Below are positions 18,161 through 26,851 of a stretch of DNA of 49,122 nt, piece by piece. Both the position numbers and the translations under genes were made by a program. The stretch is from contig ALKQ01000092.1 of NCBI GenBank assembly GCA_000440235.1, positions 1 to 49,122 of the forward strand, in the 5' to 3' direction. Below the pieces are notes generated by a model. It worked only from the letters and a program-made list of their open reading frames with translations. It ran no database searches and had not been told where the DNA came from. How positions within the stretch are numbered: the first letter of the stretch is position 1; each line of letters opens with the position of its first letter. The DNA is from Streptococcus suis 10581 (lineage in GTDB: Bacteria; Bacillota; Bacilli; Lactobacillales; Streptococcaceae).

Positions 18161-20284
18161 TTAACTATGTGAAGCCTCAAATAGTCTTTTGTACATTCCC
18201 TCTTTACTACATAATTCATCGTGTTTTCCAATATCTATTATTTTACCATTGTCCATAACAACTATACTATCGTATTCCTTAGCATTAGATAGCCTATGAG
18301 TAATAAATATTTGAGTAATACCTCTATATTTTAAATTATCCATTATTTGTTTCTCTGTGATGGAATCCAGTTGCCCAGTCCCTTCATCAAAAATTATAAT
18401 CTCTGGATTTTGCAAAATAGCTCTTGCTATTGCTAATCGTTGCCTTTGTCCACCTGATAAATTATTACCATTATCTCCAACGCTAGTATAATAGCCCATA
18501 GGCATATTATTAATCTCTGTATCTAGCTTAGCTAGGTTTGCTGCAGTAATAATATCTTCCATAGAATGACTATGCGTCAAATCTATATTGGAAAGAATTG
18601 TGTCATTAAACATTACATCATTTTGTAAAACAACACCAAAATTCTTCCTATAACTATTTAAATCAAACAAATTAATGTCGTTATCATTATATAAAACAGT
18701 GCCCTCCTCTACTTCATATAATCTTAGCAATAACTTAATAAGTGTTGTTTTCCCACATCCTGTTTTTCCAACTATAGCAATGCGTTCACCTCTCCTAATA
18801 GTTAATGCAATATCATCAATAACCTTGCTCCCACTACCATAAGAAAAGTTCAAGCCACTAAAAGTTATTCTTTTTAATGCAGGCATTTTTGAAATCGAGA
18901 ATTTATTTTTTTCTTCTGGGGTATAAATGATATCAAAAACTCTATCCAAAATTGTAAAACAAAATTGAAATTGAAAACAATTTTGTACAATCAGAGCAAT
19001 TGGTGAAAGAACTAAAGAAACCAATGATAAAAATGACATTAAACTACCAAGAGACATCGTATGCTGTTGTACTTCTATACTACCTAAAATTAAGATTAGT
19101 ACATTAGGAAGCAACCTGTATACAGAAATAAAAGTCTGAAAAATATTTAAATAATTCTCACGTTCGACATCAAATCTAAGCTCATTGCTAAACATTTCTT
19201 TCCATTTTGAATATGAAACATCTCCTCTGGCTGAGACTTTCAAAAATAATAGATTTGAGAAAATTTCCATCAAATAACCTTGGGTCAATTCTTTAGATCT
19301 TATAAAATTTGAGTTCTTTTCTTCTAACTTTTTTAACAAAAAATACAAAACTACGAATAAAAACATGGCGAAAAACATAATTATAAGCGTGAAATATACT
19401 GACATCAGTGCCATCGCTATAAAAGCGATAACAACAGTCGATAAATCAATTAATAGACTTGATATTCCGCTTGAAATTATTTTTTCTAAAGAATCTAAAT
19501 GATTAATTCTAGATACAATTTCACCCGAAGATCTGCTATCAAAAAATTTCATAGGTAGAGTAAAAATCTTACTAACAATCGTATCTTTTAGTGTAAATAT
19601 ATATTTCTTTTCAACTGTAATTATTAATTTAGTCCGTATCAAGCTAAACAATGCATAAAATATAATTAACGAAAAGATTGAAATAATTATTCCCGAGCGG
19701 TACATTTCTCTTCTGCTAATTACATCGTCAATAATATATCTTGTTACCAAGGGTAATAATAAAGTTAAACTCTGTACCACGATTGATATTAAAGAAATAT
19801 AACATAATCTTTTGATATCAATTTCACCTATCTTCAATATTTTGAAAAAACTATTGTATTTCTTTTTTTTGGTAAATTTTTCATTAGGTGAACAGAAAAT
19901 TACAATACCAGATGCATTGTTCATGAATTCTGATATATTTTCTGTCATTCTACCTTTTTCTGGATCGATGAATATCACATTATGCTCATCATGTTTTTCT
20001 ACAACAATATAATGTGCATTACTAGTTAAAGCTATATAAGGTTCTACAAATTTTTCCGAAAAAAATTTTTTAAAATTTAAAACCTCAATCGCTTTTACAT
20101 CCATTCCAAAATTAGAAGCTATATTTTTAATATCTTTAATAGACAATCCATCTCTTGAATTCTCGAAATCACAGCATAATTCATATAAATTTGTCTCATA
20201 GCCATAATAGTCTAAAATCATTGCTAAGCATGCTAAACCACAACTAGTGTTAGATAATTGTTGTATGAATTTTACCTTTTTCAA
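18161..20284 (-). CDS. lanT: LanT: bifunctional C39 peptidase / ABC exporter for the lanthipeptide
   Basis: A 707-residue AMS transporter. The C39 peptidase domain (about 1-130) has the catalytic Cys15 in SNTSCGLACLAMILDYYG and the His/Asp pair in NAHYIVVEKHDEHNVIFIDP. It should cut the leader after the double glycine. About six membrane helices follow (residues 155-440), then the ATPase domain with Walker A IVGKTGCGKTTLIK, signature LSGGQRQRLAIARA and Walker B IIIFDEGTGQLD. The D-loop is slightly unusual (GTGQLD, more often ATSALD). It lies 6 nt downstream of lanM. It is the last gene of the lan operon. Confidence 0.95.
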   Translation of the reverse strand: MKKVKFIQQLSNTSCGLACLAMILDYYGYETNLYELCCDFENSRDGLSIKDIKNIASNFGMDVKAIEVLNFKKFFSEKFVEPYIALTSNAHYIVVEKHDEHNVIFIDPEKGRMTENISEFMNNASGIVIFCSPNEKFTKKKKYNSFFKILKIGEIDIKRLCYISLISIVVQSLTLLLPLVTRYIIDDVISRREMYRSGIIISIFSLIIFYALFSLIRTKLIITVEKKYIFTLKDTIVSKIFTLPMKFFDSRSSGEIVSRINHLDSLEKIISSGISSLLIDLSTVVIAFIAMALMSVYFTLIIMFFAMFLFVVLYFLLKKLEEKNSNFIRSKELTQGYLMEIFSNLLFLKVSARGDVSYSKWKEMFSNELRFDVERENYLNIFQTFISVYRLLPNVLILILGSIEVQQHTMSLGSLMSFLSLVSLVLSPIALIVQNCFQFQFCFTILDRVFDIIYTPEEKNKFSISKMPALKRITFSGLNFSYGSGSKVIDDIALTIRRGERIAIVGKTGCGKTTLIKLLLRLYEVEEGTVLYNDNDINLFDLNSYRKNFGVVLQNDVMFNDTILSNIDLTHSHSMEDIITAANLAKLDTEINNMPMGYYTSVGDNGNNLSGGQRQRLAIARAILQNPEIIIFDEGTGQLDSITEKQIMDNLKYRGITQIFITHRLSNAKEYDSIVVMDNGKIIDIGKHDELCSKEGMYKRLFEASHS

Positions 20285-20290
20285 TTTGAA

Positions 20291-23200
20291 TCACCAAATT
20301 TCTAGATTAATTACAGAAGGAATTGACGGATTATTTAAAGTTAGTAGTCCTAATCCTATTCCAGCTATACCACTCATTAGACTTGGAGAATTTTTATACG
20401 GAAGACCACATTTCCAATTTTCTGATTCCAAATCATCAAGAATAGTATTTAAATAGGAATAAACAACACTATATAAATAATCAGAAGATGTTTTCTCAGC
20501 AACATAAAGTAGAATACTTAGATTTCCTAAGTCACCATGACATAGACAATGACTTTTACCAAAACCATATTTTATTGTTGTATCAATAGCTACGTCCATA
20601 TCAGATTTCATTTTTTCTCGAAACTCTACATTTAAAGTGTTATTTTTATATAACTCCACTCTACTTAAAAGTATACCTGGAGCACCATGACACCATGAAA
20701 CAGGAATATTTTCGACAATATCTTTATATTTGATACCACTGTCAGTTTCTCTATAATCAGACCAATTCATCTTTTCAGTATCAAACAGAGAGTTTTCAAA
20801 AATTATACCTTGTTCAATTATATCTTTAAGTCTCTTATCTTTCTGGAAGTATCTACTAAGTTTTGATAATGACCATACAATCCCTGAAACTCCATGTGCA
20901 AAACCTGCTAAAGGATTTGAAGCCATCGTCCCTTTCCATGCTTTTCCATCCCGACCATCAACAACAATTCTTAAAGAATTTTTCTCTAAATGACAAAACA
21001 AACTATATGCTAACTCTAAAAGTTCTTCATCTTTAGTCACTTCAAACACATTTAATAAATGTACAATTGCTCCAGCAGAACCTACAAGAACATCATAATT
21101 TTCATCCTGTCTATATCCTTGTTTTAGATCATCAATAATATCATAGATATAAACATCAAGTTCTTCAGGATCGAAGTGTTCAGCTATCCTTGTCTTCAAT
21201 AACAACAATACGTATATAATAGGGGTCTCTCCAGAAAAACCTCCAAATAATATGTGAGAGTGAGTAACAAATTGTTTTCTTGAATCTAGGTAATACTTAA
21301 GTGACTGGTAACATTTTTTTAGATATATAAGATACTCTTCATTCTTAGTTTCCAAATATAAAAATAAATAGAAAATCATAATGCCTGATATACCATTATA
21401 TAAGTCACATCCAATTGGAACCATATTCCAATCATTTGTTTTTTCTCCAAGTATATTCATGTCTACCCAGCCTACATCTCCTGAAGTGCCACTATATGAA
21501 ATTCTAGATAAATAATTAGCAATTTTTTCTGCCAGGGGTACAATCCTATTTTTTGTTTCTTGTATTTCTCTCTGATTTAAACTGTGTATCACTTTTATAG
21601 AGGATGTTCGAGAGACAAAGGAATCTTGAACTAAATTATAGGAAGGGTCATAATTTAAAGCTGTTTCAATCAAATTTAGTTGAAATTCCATATCTTTGCT
21701 ACAAAAATTCTTTATTTGTTGAACAGCTAATTCTCGCCCTGAAATATTAAAAAAATTTCGATATTCCATGAATTCAGAATATAAGAATCTCTCAGATATT
21801 TTTGTCTGAAATAATGGAATATCCCCCAATAATAATGATTCAAATTCCGAACTAGCTATTCTTTGCACTTTTTTATCTTCGAAAACTATTTTCCAAACTT
21901 TTGAAAATAACATTTCTCTATCTAGACCGCTCCTTAAAAAACTAGGATGGTAAGATGTTTGTATTAAATTAGAATAAAATTGGGTGGGTCTCATTATTTG
22001 TCTAGAATATGTGTCGCTAAATTTTTCTATCTCAATCATAAATTCTTCAACTGATGAAGAATCTTTTGAGATAATTTCATAAGCTTCCTTAAAACCAGCA
22101 GAAATGTAATTTTTGTATAAATTCAAATCAACATCCTCGTTTGATAGAATAAACGGTTGATTTTCTTTATCTTGTAAGACAGATTGTTCATAACCAATTT
22201 TCATTTCATCTGTCATACTATGCATGATACTTGCGCGTTCAATTGGAATCACCTCTCCTGCACTTGAACTCAGACCACTAATATCCACCCCAGAGTTCCC
22301 ATCTTTCCCCCAAACTATATTAGGTAAAATACCTACTCTTTTTACAGATTTTTCCAATAAAGAGAATATCAGTTTATCTGCTGTTTCATATTTTTCTCTA
22401 TACTCTATTGTATTGTGGAATAATGTTTCAATATCAACAAGAACTGGCCTATTACCACTGGCAATGATATTTTCAAAATGAATATCGTTCCCCCTCATAG
22501 CAAATAATAAAAACAATAAGTACCCTAGATGTGTATAAAACTGAATAAAATCTAATTCATTTGTACAGGGTAAATGTTCTACATACTCCACCCATCCATA
22601 ATTTCCACGATCAAGAATATCTGTTACGTATAAATTTTTATTGAATCTCAGATTGTACCAGCTAAGTAATTTTTGAAACTTTACATCCAAGGTTAAATCT
22701 CTCGGTTTATACACTAACTTATTCGTACCAAACCAAAGAATATATACTGATTTTCCATGATTATGAAAATCAGATATACCAGATTCAATTTTAGTTAACT
22801 CCTCATTGATATCGAAATATTTATGTAATAATGATTTATCTTTTTCTAAATGCTTTAAAAATTCTACATTATTAATCACCCAATTTTGAACATTTTCAAT
22901 AATTAGACGAAACATAACAGGATACTCTTTTAAAATATCCCAAAAATTGTCCGATAAATATATTTCTGAAAAATATTCAAACCTTTTCTCACCAGTTTTA
23001 CCCTTCAACATTTTTTGTTCCTTCAGAACTTGTAATTCTAATATCAATGTTCTATAAGAGATATTCAAAATTTGTTGAAATAAACTGACTAATAAACTAT
23101 TCAAAACTTCTCTAGTAACTTTCAGTTTTTTACTATTTAAATCGCCCTCAAGGTTATATGCACCAAATTTAAGAAACGGTATGACAAATTTACTAAAAAT

Positions 23201-23542
23201 AGGTTTTCGTTTTCCTTTGCTATCAATTATATAAAAATCTGGTAATGGATAATCATTGTTTTCAAAATAAAACTTTATAAATTTATTCATGTATAAAAAT
23301 GAATCTATTTCTTCTACGTCATATTCGTTTTCTTCTAGAAAAATATTTAAATCCTGGTTAGAGAAACCATTTTTTTCTTTTAAGTATTCCCAGAACTCCT
23401 CAGCTCCTTCTCCAATAAACTTATCCCAATATTCTTTTCTTTTTCTCGATTTTAAACAATAATTTACATCAGTGCTAGCAACTCTTCTTTCAGAAAAATA
23501 AGAAGCATCTTTAAATTCTGTTATATTTATTTCTCTATTCAT
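20291..23542 (-). CDS. lanM: LanM: class II lanthipeptide synthetase
   Basis: A 1083-residue enzyme starting MNREINITEF at 23542, which has a GAGGAG ribosome site; the longer reading from 23566 is less likely. The N-terminal two-thirds is the DUF4135 dehydratase/kinase domain: SVYILWFGTNKLVYKPRDL, HLGYLLFLLFAMRGNDIHFENIIA and RPVLVDIETLFHN. The C-terminal LanC-like cyclase has the zinc ligands Cys951 (SWCHGAPG) and Cys1001-His1002 (CLCHGDLGN). It would phosphorylate and eliminate Ser/Thr in LanA, then add Cys thiols to form (methyl)lanthionine rings. It sits between lanA and lanT in one operon. The sequence is complete with no frameshift. Confidence 0.96.
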   Translation of the reverse strand: MNREINITEFKDASYFSERRVASTDVNYCLKSRKRKEYWDKFIGEGAEEFWEYLKEKNGFSNQDLNIFLEENEYDVEEIDSFLYMNKFIKFYFENNDYPLPDFYIIDSKGKRKPIFSKFVIPFLKFGAYNLEGDLNSKKLKVTREVLNSLLVSLFQQILNISYRTLILELQVLKEQKMLKGKTGEKRFEYFSEIYLSDNFWDILKEYPVMFRLIIENVQNWVINNVEFLKHLEKDKSLLHKYFDINEELTKIESGISDFHNHGKSVYILWFGTNKLVYKPRDLTLDVKFQKLLSWYNLRFNKNLYVTDILDRGNYGWVEYVEHLPCTNELDFIQFYTHLGYLLFLLFAMRGNDIHFENIIASGNRPVLVDIETLFHNTIEYREKYETADKLIFSLLEKSVKRVGILPNIVWGKDGNSGVDISGLSSSAGEVIPIERASIMHSMTDEMKIGYEQSVLQDKENQPFILSNEDVDLNLYKNYISAGFKEAYEIISKDSSSVEEFMIEIEKFSDTYSRQIMRPTQFYSNLIQTSYHPSFLRSGLDREMLFSKVWKIVFEDKKVQRIASSEFESLLLGDIPLFQTKISERFLYSEFMEYRNFFNISGRELAVQQIKNFCSKDMEFQLNLIETALNYDPSYNLVQDSFVSRTSSIKVIHSLNQREIQETKNRIVPLAEKIANYLSRISYSGTSGDVGWVDMNILGEKTNDWNMVPIGCDLYNGISGIMIFYLFLYLETKNEEYLIYLKKCYQSLKYYLDSRKQFVTHSHILFGGFSGETPIIYVLLLLKTRIAEHFDPEELDVYIYDIIDDLKQGYRQDENYDVLVGSAGAIVHLLNVFEVTKDEELLELAYSLFCHLEKNSLRIVVDGRDGKAWKGTMASNPLAGFAHGVSGIVWSLSKLSRYFQKDKRLKDIIEQGIIFENSLFDTEKMNWSDYRETDSGIKYKDIVENIPVSWCHGAPGILLSRVELYKNNTLNVEFREKMKSDMDVAIDTTIKYGFGKSHCLCHGDLGNLSILLYVAEKTSSDYLYSVVYSYLNTILDDLESENWKCGLPYKNSPSLMSGIAGIGLGLLTLNNPSIPSVINLEIW

Positions 23543-23567
23543 TTTAAGCTCCTCAATATAAAACAAC

Positions 23568-23596
23568 AGGTGACACCCTATTTCCAGATGTCACCT
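23568..23596 (-). terminator. attenuator-like hairpin between lanA and lanM
   Basis: An 8-bp stem AGGTGACA (23568-23575) / TGTCACCT (23589-23596) in the 81-nt gap has only a weak T-tract after it. Such hairpins downstream of the peptide gene commonly allow more lanA than lanM mRNA. Confidence 0.6.
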
Positions 23597-23623
23597 CCCC
23601 AAAGATTTAATGGAGTTAGTCTA

Positions 23624-23839
23624 TTAACAACATATAAATGTTAAGAAAGGACACTCTGTGGTAATAGTACAGCCACGTCCACAGGAGTGCTCGCCTGAAT
23701 AACATCCACAATAAGATCTAGCTGTTCCACCAGCCATAGCTTGATCCATCTCGCTATCACTAAGCTCACGTAAGATATCTCCAGCTGGATTACCTTCTGT
23801 ACTTAGTGATTCGTAAATAGGTTTTTTCCAATCAGACAT
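23624..23839 (-). CDS. lanA: LanA: class II lanthipeptide precursor with CTxTxEC lipid II motif
   Basis: A 71-residue precursor. The acidic leader (residues 1-38) contains ILRELSDSEMDQAMAGG and ends in a double glycine for LanT cleavage. The 33-residue core has seven Cys (44, 46, 53, 57, 63, 70, 71) and eight Ser/Thr. Residues 57-63 read CTITTEC, matching the CTxTxEC lipid II-binding motif of mersacidin, plantaricin C and two-component alpha peptides. The tail PFLTFICC resembles plantaricin C and lacticin 481-type ends. The Cys-rich N-terminal part (SYCGCYSGEHSCGRGC) is unlike those I remember. GAAAGGAA precedes the ATG. It is likely a cell-wall-targeting bacteriocin. Ring pattern unknown. 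Confidence 0.93.
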   Translation of the reverse strand: MSDWKKPIYESLSTEGNPAGDILRELSDSEMDQAMAGGTARSYCGCYSGEHSCGRGCTITTECPFLTFICC

Positions 23840-23968
23840 AATTGATAATTTCCTTTCTAGCTATTGTTATCCCTGATTAAACATAGTGACATCTTAAACC
23901 TTTGGGATTAAGAGATACCAGTAACACATATTTAAATACGCTGTATTCCCTAATTTAGGCTAATACAG
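23840..23968 (-). promoter_or_regulatory. lanG-lanA intergenic region with dyads
   Basis: The 129-nt gap contains CTGTATT (about 23941-23947) / AATACAG with the palindrome CCTAATTTAGG inside its loop, and beside it AATAC-GCT-GTATT. No good T-run follows, so it is more likely an operator or mRNA-processing hairpin than a terminator. I see no consensus promoter for lanA. Transcription could come from upstream. Confidence 0.4.
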
Positions 23969-24697
23969 TCATTTATAAGCGAAAATAATCTTTATCATCC
24001 CTCTATCTGCTAAAAAATAGCAGACACAGGACAGTAAGACAAGAAACCAAATAGCATATACAAAAACTGTCAAAAGTGTAAACTCCTTCATGATGAGCAA
24101 TGGTAAATTTACCAGATAATACTGCCCAAAAGCTGTTGACAAGGTAAACAAGCCTGCAAATGACAGTAGGAATGCAAAAGGGACCGCGAGGATAAGTTGC
24201 CTCCTACATTTTCCTAAAAAGAGGACAATAAGATTAGCAAATAGTGTATACGCAAAAGCTACTACTCCATATCCAATCACCCATGATAACAGAGTAATAT
24301 TAGAAAAAACAAGTTCACCATCTATCATCTCGAGTACAAGCATTGCAAAAAAGATTAGCTCACTGAGTAAGAGATTCATCAGCAAAGCAAGAATAAACTT
24401 TGATTGAATGAGTCTTTTTAAATCCACTGGAATCAGTCTAAGGTTCGCAATCGTTTCAGAGTCTTGCTCTATTCTTATCAAATCCACTACAATCATACTT
24501 GAAAAAGGAAGGAGAAAATAATAGTTCAAAAAGAAGAAGCCATTTTCCAAATACCAACCATTTACACTACCATATCGATGTCCTTGATACAGCTGATTAC
24601 CCATCACAAATTCCAACAAAAAGAGAAAAATGACAACCAAAGGCAGACTATATAGGAATTTGCGACGTCGTAGCTTGCTTAATTCGAGCATAAACAT
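23969..24697 (-). CDS. lanG: LanG-like immunity ABC permease
   Basis: A 242-residue membrane protein with about six hydrophobic segments (for example FLYSLPLVVIFLFLLEFVMG, WVIGYGVVAFAYTLFANLIVLFLG, AIWFLVLLSCVCYFLADRG). It fits the ABC-2 permeases of LanFEG self-protection systems, which pump lantibiotic off the producer's membrane. It follows the LanE-like gene with zero gap and precedes lanA. Assignment to G rather than E is by order only. Confidence 0.8.
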   Translation of the reverse strand: MFMLELSKLRRRKFLYSLPLVVIFLFLLEFVMGNQLYQGHRYGSVNGWYLENGFFFLNYYFLLPFSSMIVVDLIRIEQDSETIANLRLIPVDLKRLIQSKFILALLMNLLLSELIFFAMLVLEMIDGELVFSNITLLSWVIGYGVVAFAYTLFANLIVLFLGKCRRQLILAVPFAFLLSFAGLFTLSTAFGQYYLVNLPLLIMKEFTLLTVFVYAIWFLVLLSCVCYFLADRGMIKIIFAYK

Positions 24698-25447
24698 TTA
24701 ATTTTCCGCCTTTCTTAACCAGAATTTAATGGATAGAAAAGATAAGACAAATAAAGATAAACCTAAGACAATACTTGATACGGAAGCCGGCTGTTGTAGA
24801 ACTACTCCTTCGCTATTTCCTTCCCAGATTAAACTAGTAGCACTTGTAATTGGACTGATGTTTGGGCTTGTCCTTGCTAGAAAGAAAGATACCAAAACAT
24901 AGATGACTCCTACCAAATTCCCAATGATATCCTTTCCTTTTCCTTTAATCATCACGAAAGCAACTAAAGGAAATACACCCACAGGAATCAACAAACCGCT
25001 GCTAATACATAGATATAAAAATCTTAGCAATAAAAGCAATGTGACCGTTGAAGAAAATCGGGATAGTAATGCAAATAAGGAAACGGAAACATAGGTAAAC
25101 ATCATAATCAACAGAGCATTGATTTCTATATACAATACCTTAGCCCAAAAGGTCTTGAGCATATTCGCTGAAGCAAGTTGCAAGTTGTTCATTATATTAT
25201 AGCGATATTCCACACCAAACGCCTGTATAGTATAAGAGACACAGTACAAAGGGAGAATTAAAAAATTCAAATAAGACAAGGAAAATTTATAAACAAATGG
25301 AAAAGAGTCAAACAAACCTCGTGCATCATTTACATAATAAAAGATAAGAGCTAGATAGAGAGCAATCACACCATATACAACCAGATTCAGTTTTTGATGC
25401 TTTTGTTTGAGAAATTCGATTTTTACTAACTCAAGCAATTCCCTCAC
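24698..25447 (-). CDS. lanE: LanE-like immunity ABC permease
   Basis: A 249-residue membrane protein with about six predicted helices (LNLVVYGVIALYLALIFYYV, FSLSYLNFLILPLYCVSYTIQAFGVEYRYN, VSSIVLGLSLFVLSFLSIKFWL). It overlaps the ATPase gene by 17 nt and abuts the LanG-like gene, so the three are co-translated. Heterodimeric permease pairs with one ATPase are the hallmark of LanFEG. Confidence 0.8.
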   Translation of the reverse strand: MRELLELVKIEFLKQKHQKLNLVVYGVIALYLALIFYYVNDARGLFDSFPFVYKFSLSYLNFLILPLYCVSYTIQAFGVEYRYNIMNNLQLASANMLKTFWAKVLYIEINALLIMMFTYVSVSLFALLSRFSSTVTLLLLLRFLYLCISSGLLIPVGVFPLVAFVMIKGKGKDIIGNLVGVIYVLVSFFLARTSPNISPITSATSLIWEGNSEGVVLQQPASVSSIVLGLSLFVLSFLSIKFWLRKAEN

Positions 25448-26366
25448 CTCCAGTTATTCGCTCAAAATAATCCTCCAAACTTTCATGGTTTCTATAGAAA
25501 TATTCTTTTAGGACTATTCCATTTTCCTTTAAAATAGCAGAAACAGCTGCAATATCAAAATCAGATGGACCTCCCTGAAGTTCAAGGTCTACATCAGAAA
25601 GAATACTTACGACTCCTTTCAGTTTGCATTTGCAAAGAACTTCCTTAGCCTGGTGGGCATCAGAAACGGTTAGATGAACTTTATTTTGCTCTGTCTCATT
25701 TACTAGTCCTTTCATACTCTTTTCAGCTATTAAATGAGCATTGTGCAATATTCCCACTCTGTCAACAAGTTTTTCGAGCTCTGAAATAATGTGACTGGAT
25801 ATTAAAATAGAAATGCCTTGATTAGTACTAAGTTCTTTTAAATAACGACGCATTTCAAGGATGCCAATAGGATCCAAACCATTTGTTGGTTCATCTAGTA
25901 TCAGAATTTGCGGGTGGTGCATAATCGCATTGGCGATTGCCAAGCGTTGCTTCATTCCGAGAGAATACTGCTTGAATAATTTCCTATCCTCTCCGTATAA
26001 CCCAACAACTTGTAAAGCTTGGTCTACCTGTTTTAGAGAAATACCTCTCAGTCTTGCAAAAATAGAGAGATTTTCTTTACCTGTTAAGTTGGGATAAAAA
26101 GCTGCACTATCTAGTACCACACCAACTCGATATAATAAATCCTTAGAAAATTCCCCTGACAGTTTTTCGGATAGAATCCTCACTTCACCGCTATCCATCT
26201 CTATCAACCCTAAAATAGCCTTGATAAAAGTTGTTTTACCAGCACCATTTCTTCCTAGTAATCCATAAATCTCTCCTTGATTTAGCGTAAAATTTATCTT
26301 TTCAAGGATAATTCTCCCATCATACGATTTCGATAAATTGGATGTCTGTATTACTTGATATTGCAT
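25431..26366 (-). CDS. lanF: LanF-like immunity ABC ATPase
   Basis: A 311-residue ATPase. Visible motifs are Walker A GLLGRNGAGKTTFIKA, signature QYSLGMKQRLAIANA, Walker B ILILDEPTNGLDP and H-loop SSHIISE. The C-terminal about 90 residues are an accessory domain common in bacitracin/lantibiotic resistance ATPases. AGGAGG precedes the ATG. It is the first gene of the immunity block and lies 138 nt downstream of the putative phrA gene in the same direction with no terminator between, so it may be induced with it. Confidence 0.9.
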   Translation of the reverse strand: MQYQVIQTSNLSKSYDGRIILEKINFTLNQGEIYGLLGRNGAGKTTFIKAILGLIEMDSGEVRILSEKLSGEFSKDLLYRVGVVLDSAAFYPNLTGKENLSIFARLRGISLKQVDQALQVVGLYGEDRKLFKQYSLGMKQRLAIANAIMHHPQILILDEPTNGLDPIGILEMRRYLKELSTNQGISILISSHIISELEKLVDRVGILHNAHLIAEKSMKGLVNETEQNKVHLTVSDAHQAKEVLCKCKLKGVVSILSDVDLELQGGPSDFDIAAVSAILKENGIVLKEYFYRNHESLEDYFERITGGEGIA

Positions 26367-26393
26367 TTTATATTCCTCCTAGCACACATACAT

Positions 26394-26414
26394 TCGTATT
26401 TAGAGATAATACGA
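26394..26414. promoter_or_regulatory. dyad TCGTATT-N7-AATACGA upstream of lanF
   Basis: A perfect 7-bp inverted repeat sits 28-48 nt upstream of the lanF ATG. There is no T-run, so it is probably an operator or processing hairpin. Shorter versions of the GTATT/AATAC arms recur upstream of lanA (about 23930-23970), hinting at a shared element. Confidence 0.45.
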
Positions 26415-26504
26415 GTTAATCTTTAGAGCAAAGGTCAACCTCGTCAGTCTAAACGTTTATTTTCTTCATTTCTCCACTATTCAGAATTAAAATATCGAAA
26501 TGCC

Positions 26505-26681
26505 TCAATCAGCCATACCTACATCCACAACATCAAAATTTACAATGTTAGAATGGTAGGAATAGTGAGAAATTAACGTTTTATCATCAATAATTTGAGT
26601 ATTCGGCATTTTAGATACAAAACCAAACACAAAAATTAAAGCGAGAGCCATCTTTAGCATTAAGTTTAATTTTCGCATCAT
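26505..26681 (-). CDS. phrA: PhrA-like signalling peptide precursor (candidate pheromone)
   Basis: A 58-residue ORF. It starts ATG-ATG at 26681 after an AAAGGG ribosome site and has a promoter-like extended -10. Residues 1-10 are basic (MMRKLNLMLK), residues 11-23 are a hydrophobic export segment (MALALIFVFGFVS), then a polar stretch, ending in VDVGMAD. Pneumococcal PhrA and PhrA2 end, from memory, in LDVGKAD and VDLGLAD. The C-terminal heptapeptide is the active signal, imported by the oligopeptide permease and bound by TprA regulators. The next gene, divergent, is TprA/PlcR-like, and the lan genes follow on the same strand. No database check was possible. Confidence 0.82.
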   Translation of the reverse strand: MMRKLNLMLKMALALIFVFGFVSKMPNTQIIDDKTLISHYSYHSNIVNFDVVDVGMAD

Positions 26682-26711
26682 ATTGAAAACCCTTTCTTAG
26701 TTCTTAAATAT

Positions 26712-26739
26712 ATTCTATCATTTTCCTAAAAAATATCCA
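26712..26739 (-). promoter_or_regulatory. phrA promoter (weak -35, extended -10)
   Basis: On the minus strand a -35-like TGGATA (26734-26739), a 16-bp spacer and a TGA-TAGAAT extended -10 (26712-26720) lie 31 nt upstream of the phrA start. The poor -35 suggests activator dependence. The 20-bp palindrome at 26750-26769 is centred near -54. Confidence 0.6.
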
Positions 26740-26749
26740 GTCTTTTTTG

Positions 26750-26769
26750 AACTTTTTTTAAAAAAAGTT
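26750..26769. promoter_or_regulatory. perfect 20-bp palindrome, candidate TprA operator
   Basis: AACTTTTTTTAAAAAAAGTT is a perfect 20-bp dyad between the divergent phrA and tprA promoters. It begins 10 bp upstream of the phrA -35 and ends 21 bp upstream of the tprA -35. The placement suits a dimeric activator/repressor. It is not a terminator for either gene. Confidence 0.6.
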
Positions 26770-26790
26770 ACTATATGACATTTTTGCTGT

Positions 26791-26819
26791 TTGCATTTTT
26801 AGCAAAAAGTAGATATAAT
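26791..26819 (+). promoter_or_regulatory. promoter of the tprA-like gene
   Basis: A -35 TTGCAT (26791-26796) and a perfect -10 TATAAT (26814-26819) with a 17-bp spacer end 32 nt before the ATG at 26852. This is a strong constitutive-type promoter. Confidence 0.85.
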
Positions 26820-26851
26820 AGTTTTAAAACTTTAAATTGAAAAGGGAACAT

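Noticed and set aside
26837..26851. TTG start extending the regulator by five residues
   Set aside because: The extension covers the AAAAGGGA ribosome site; the ATG at 26852 fits both that site and family length.
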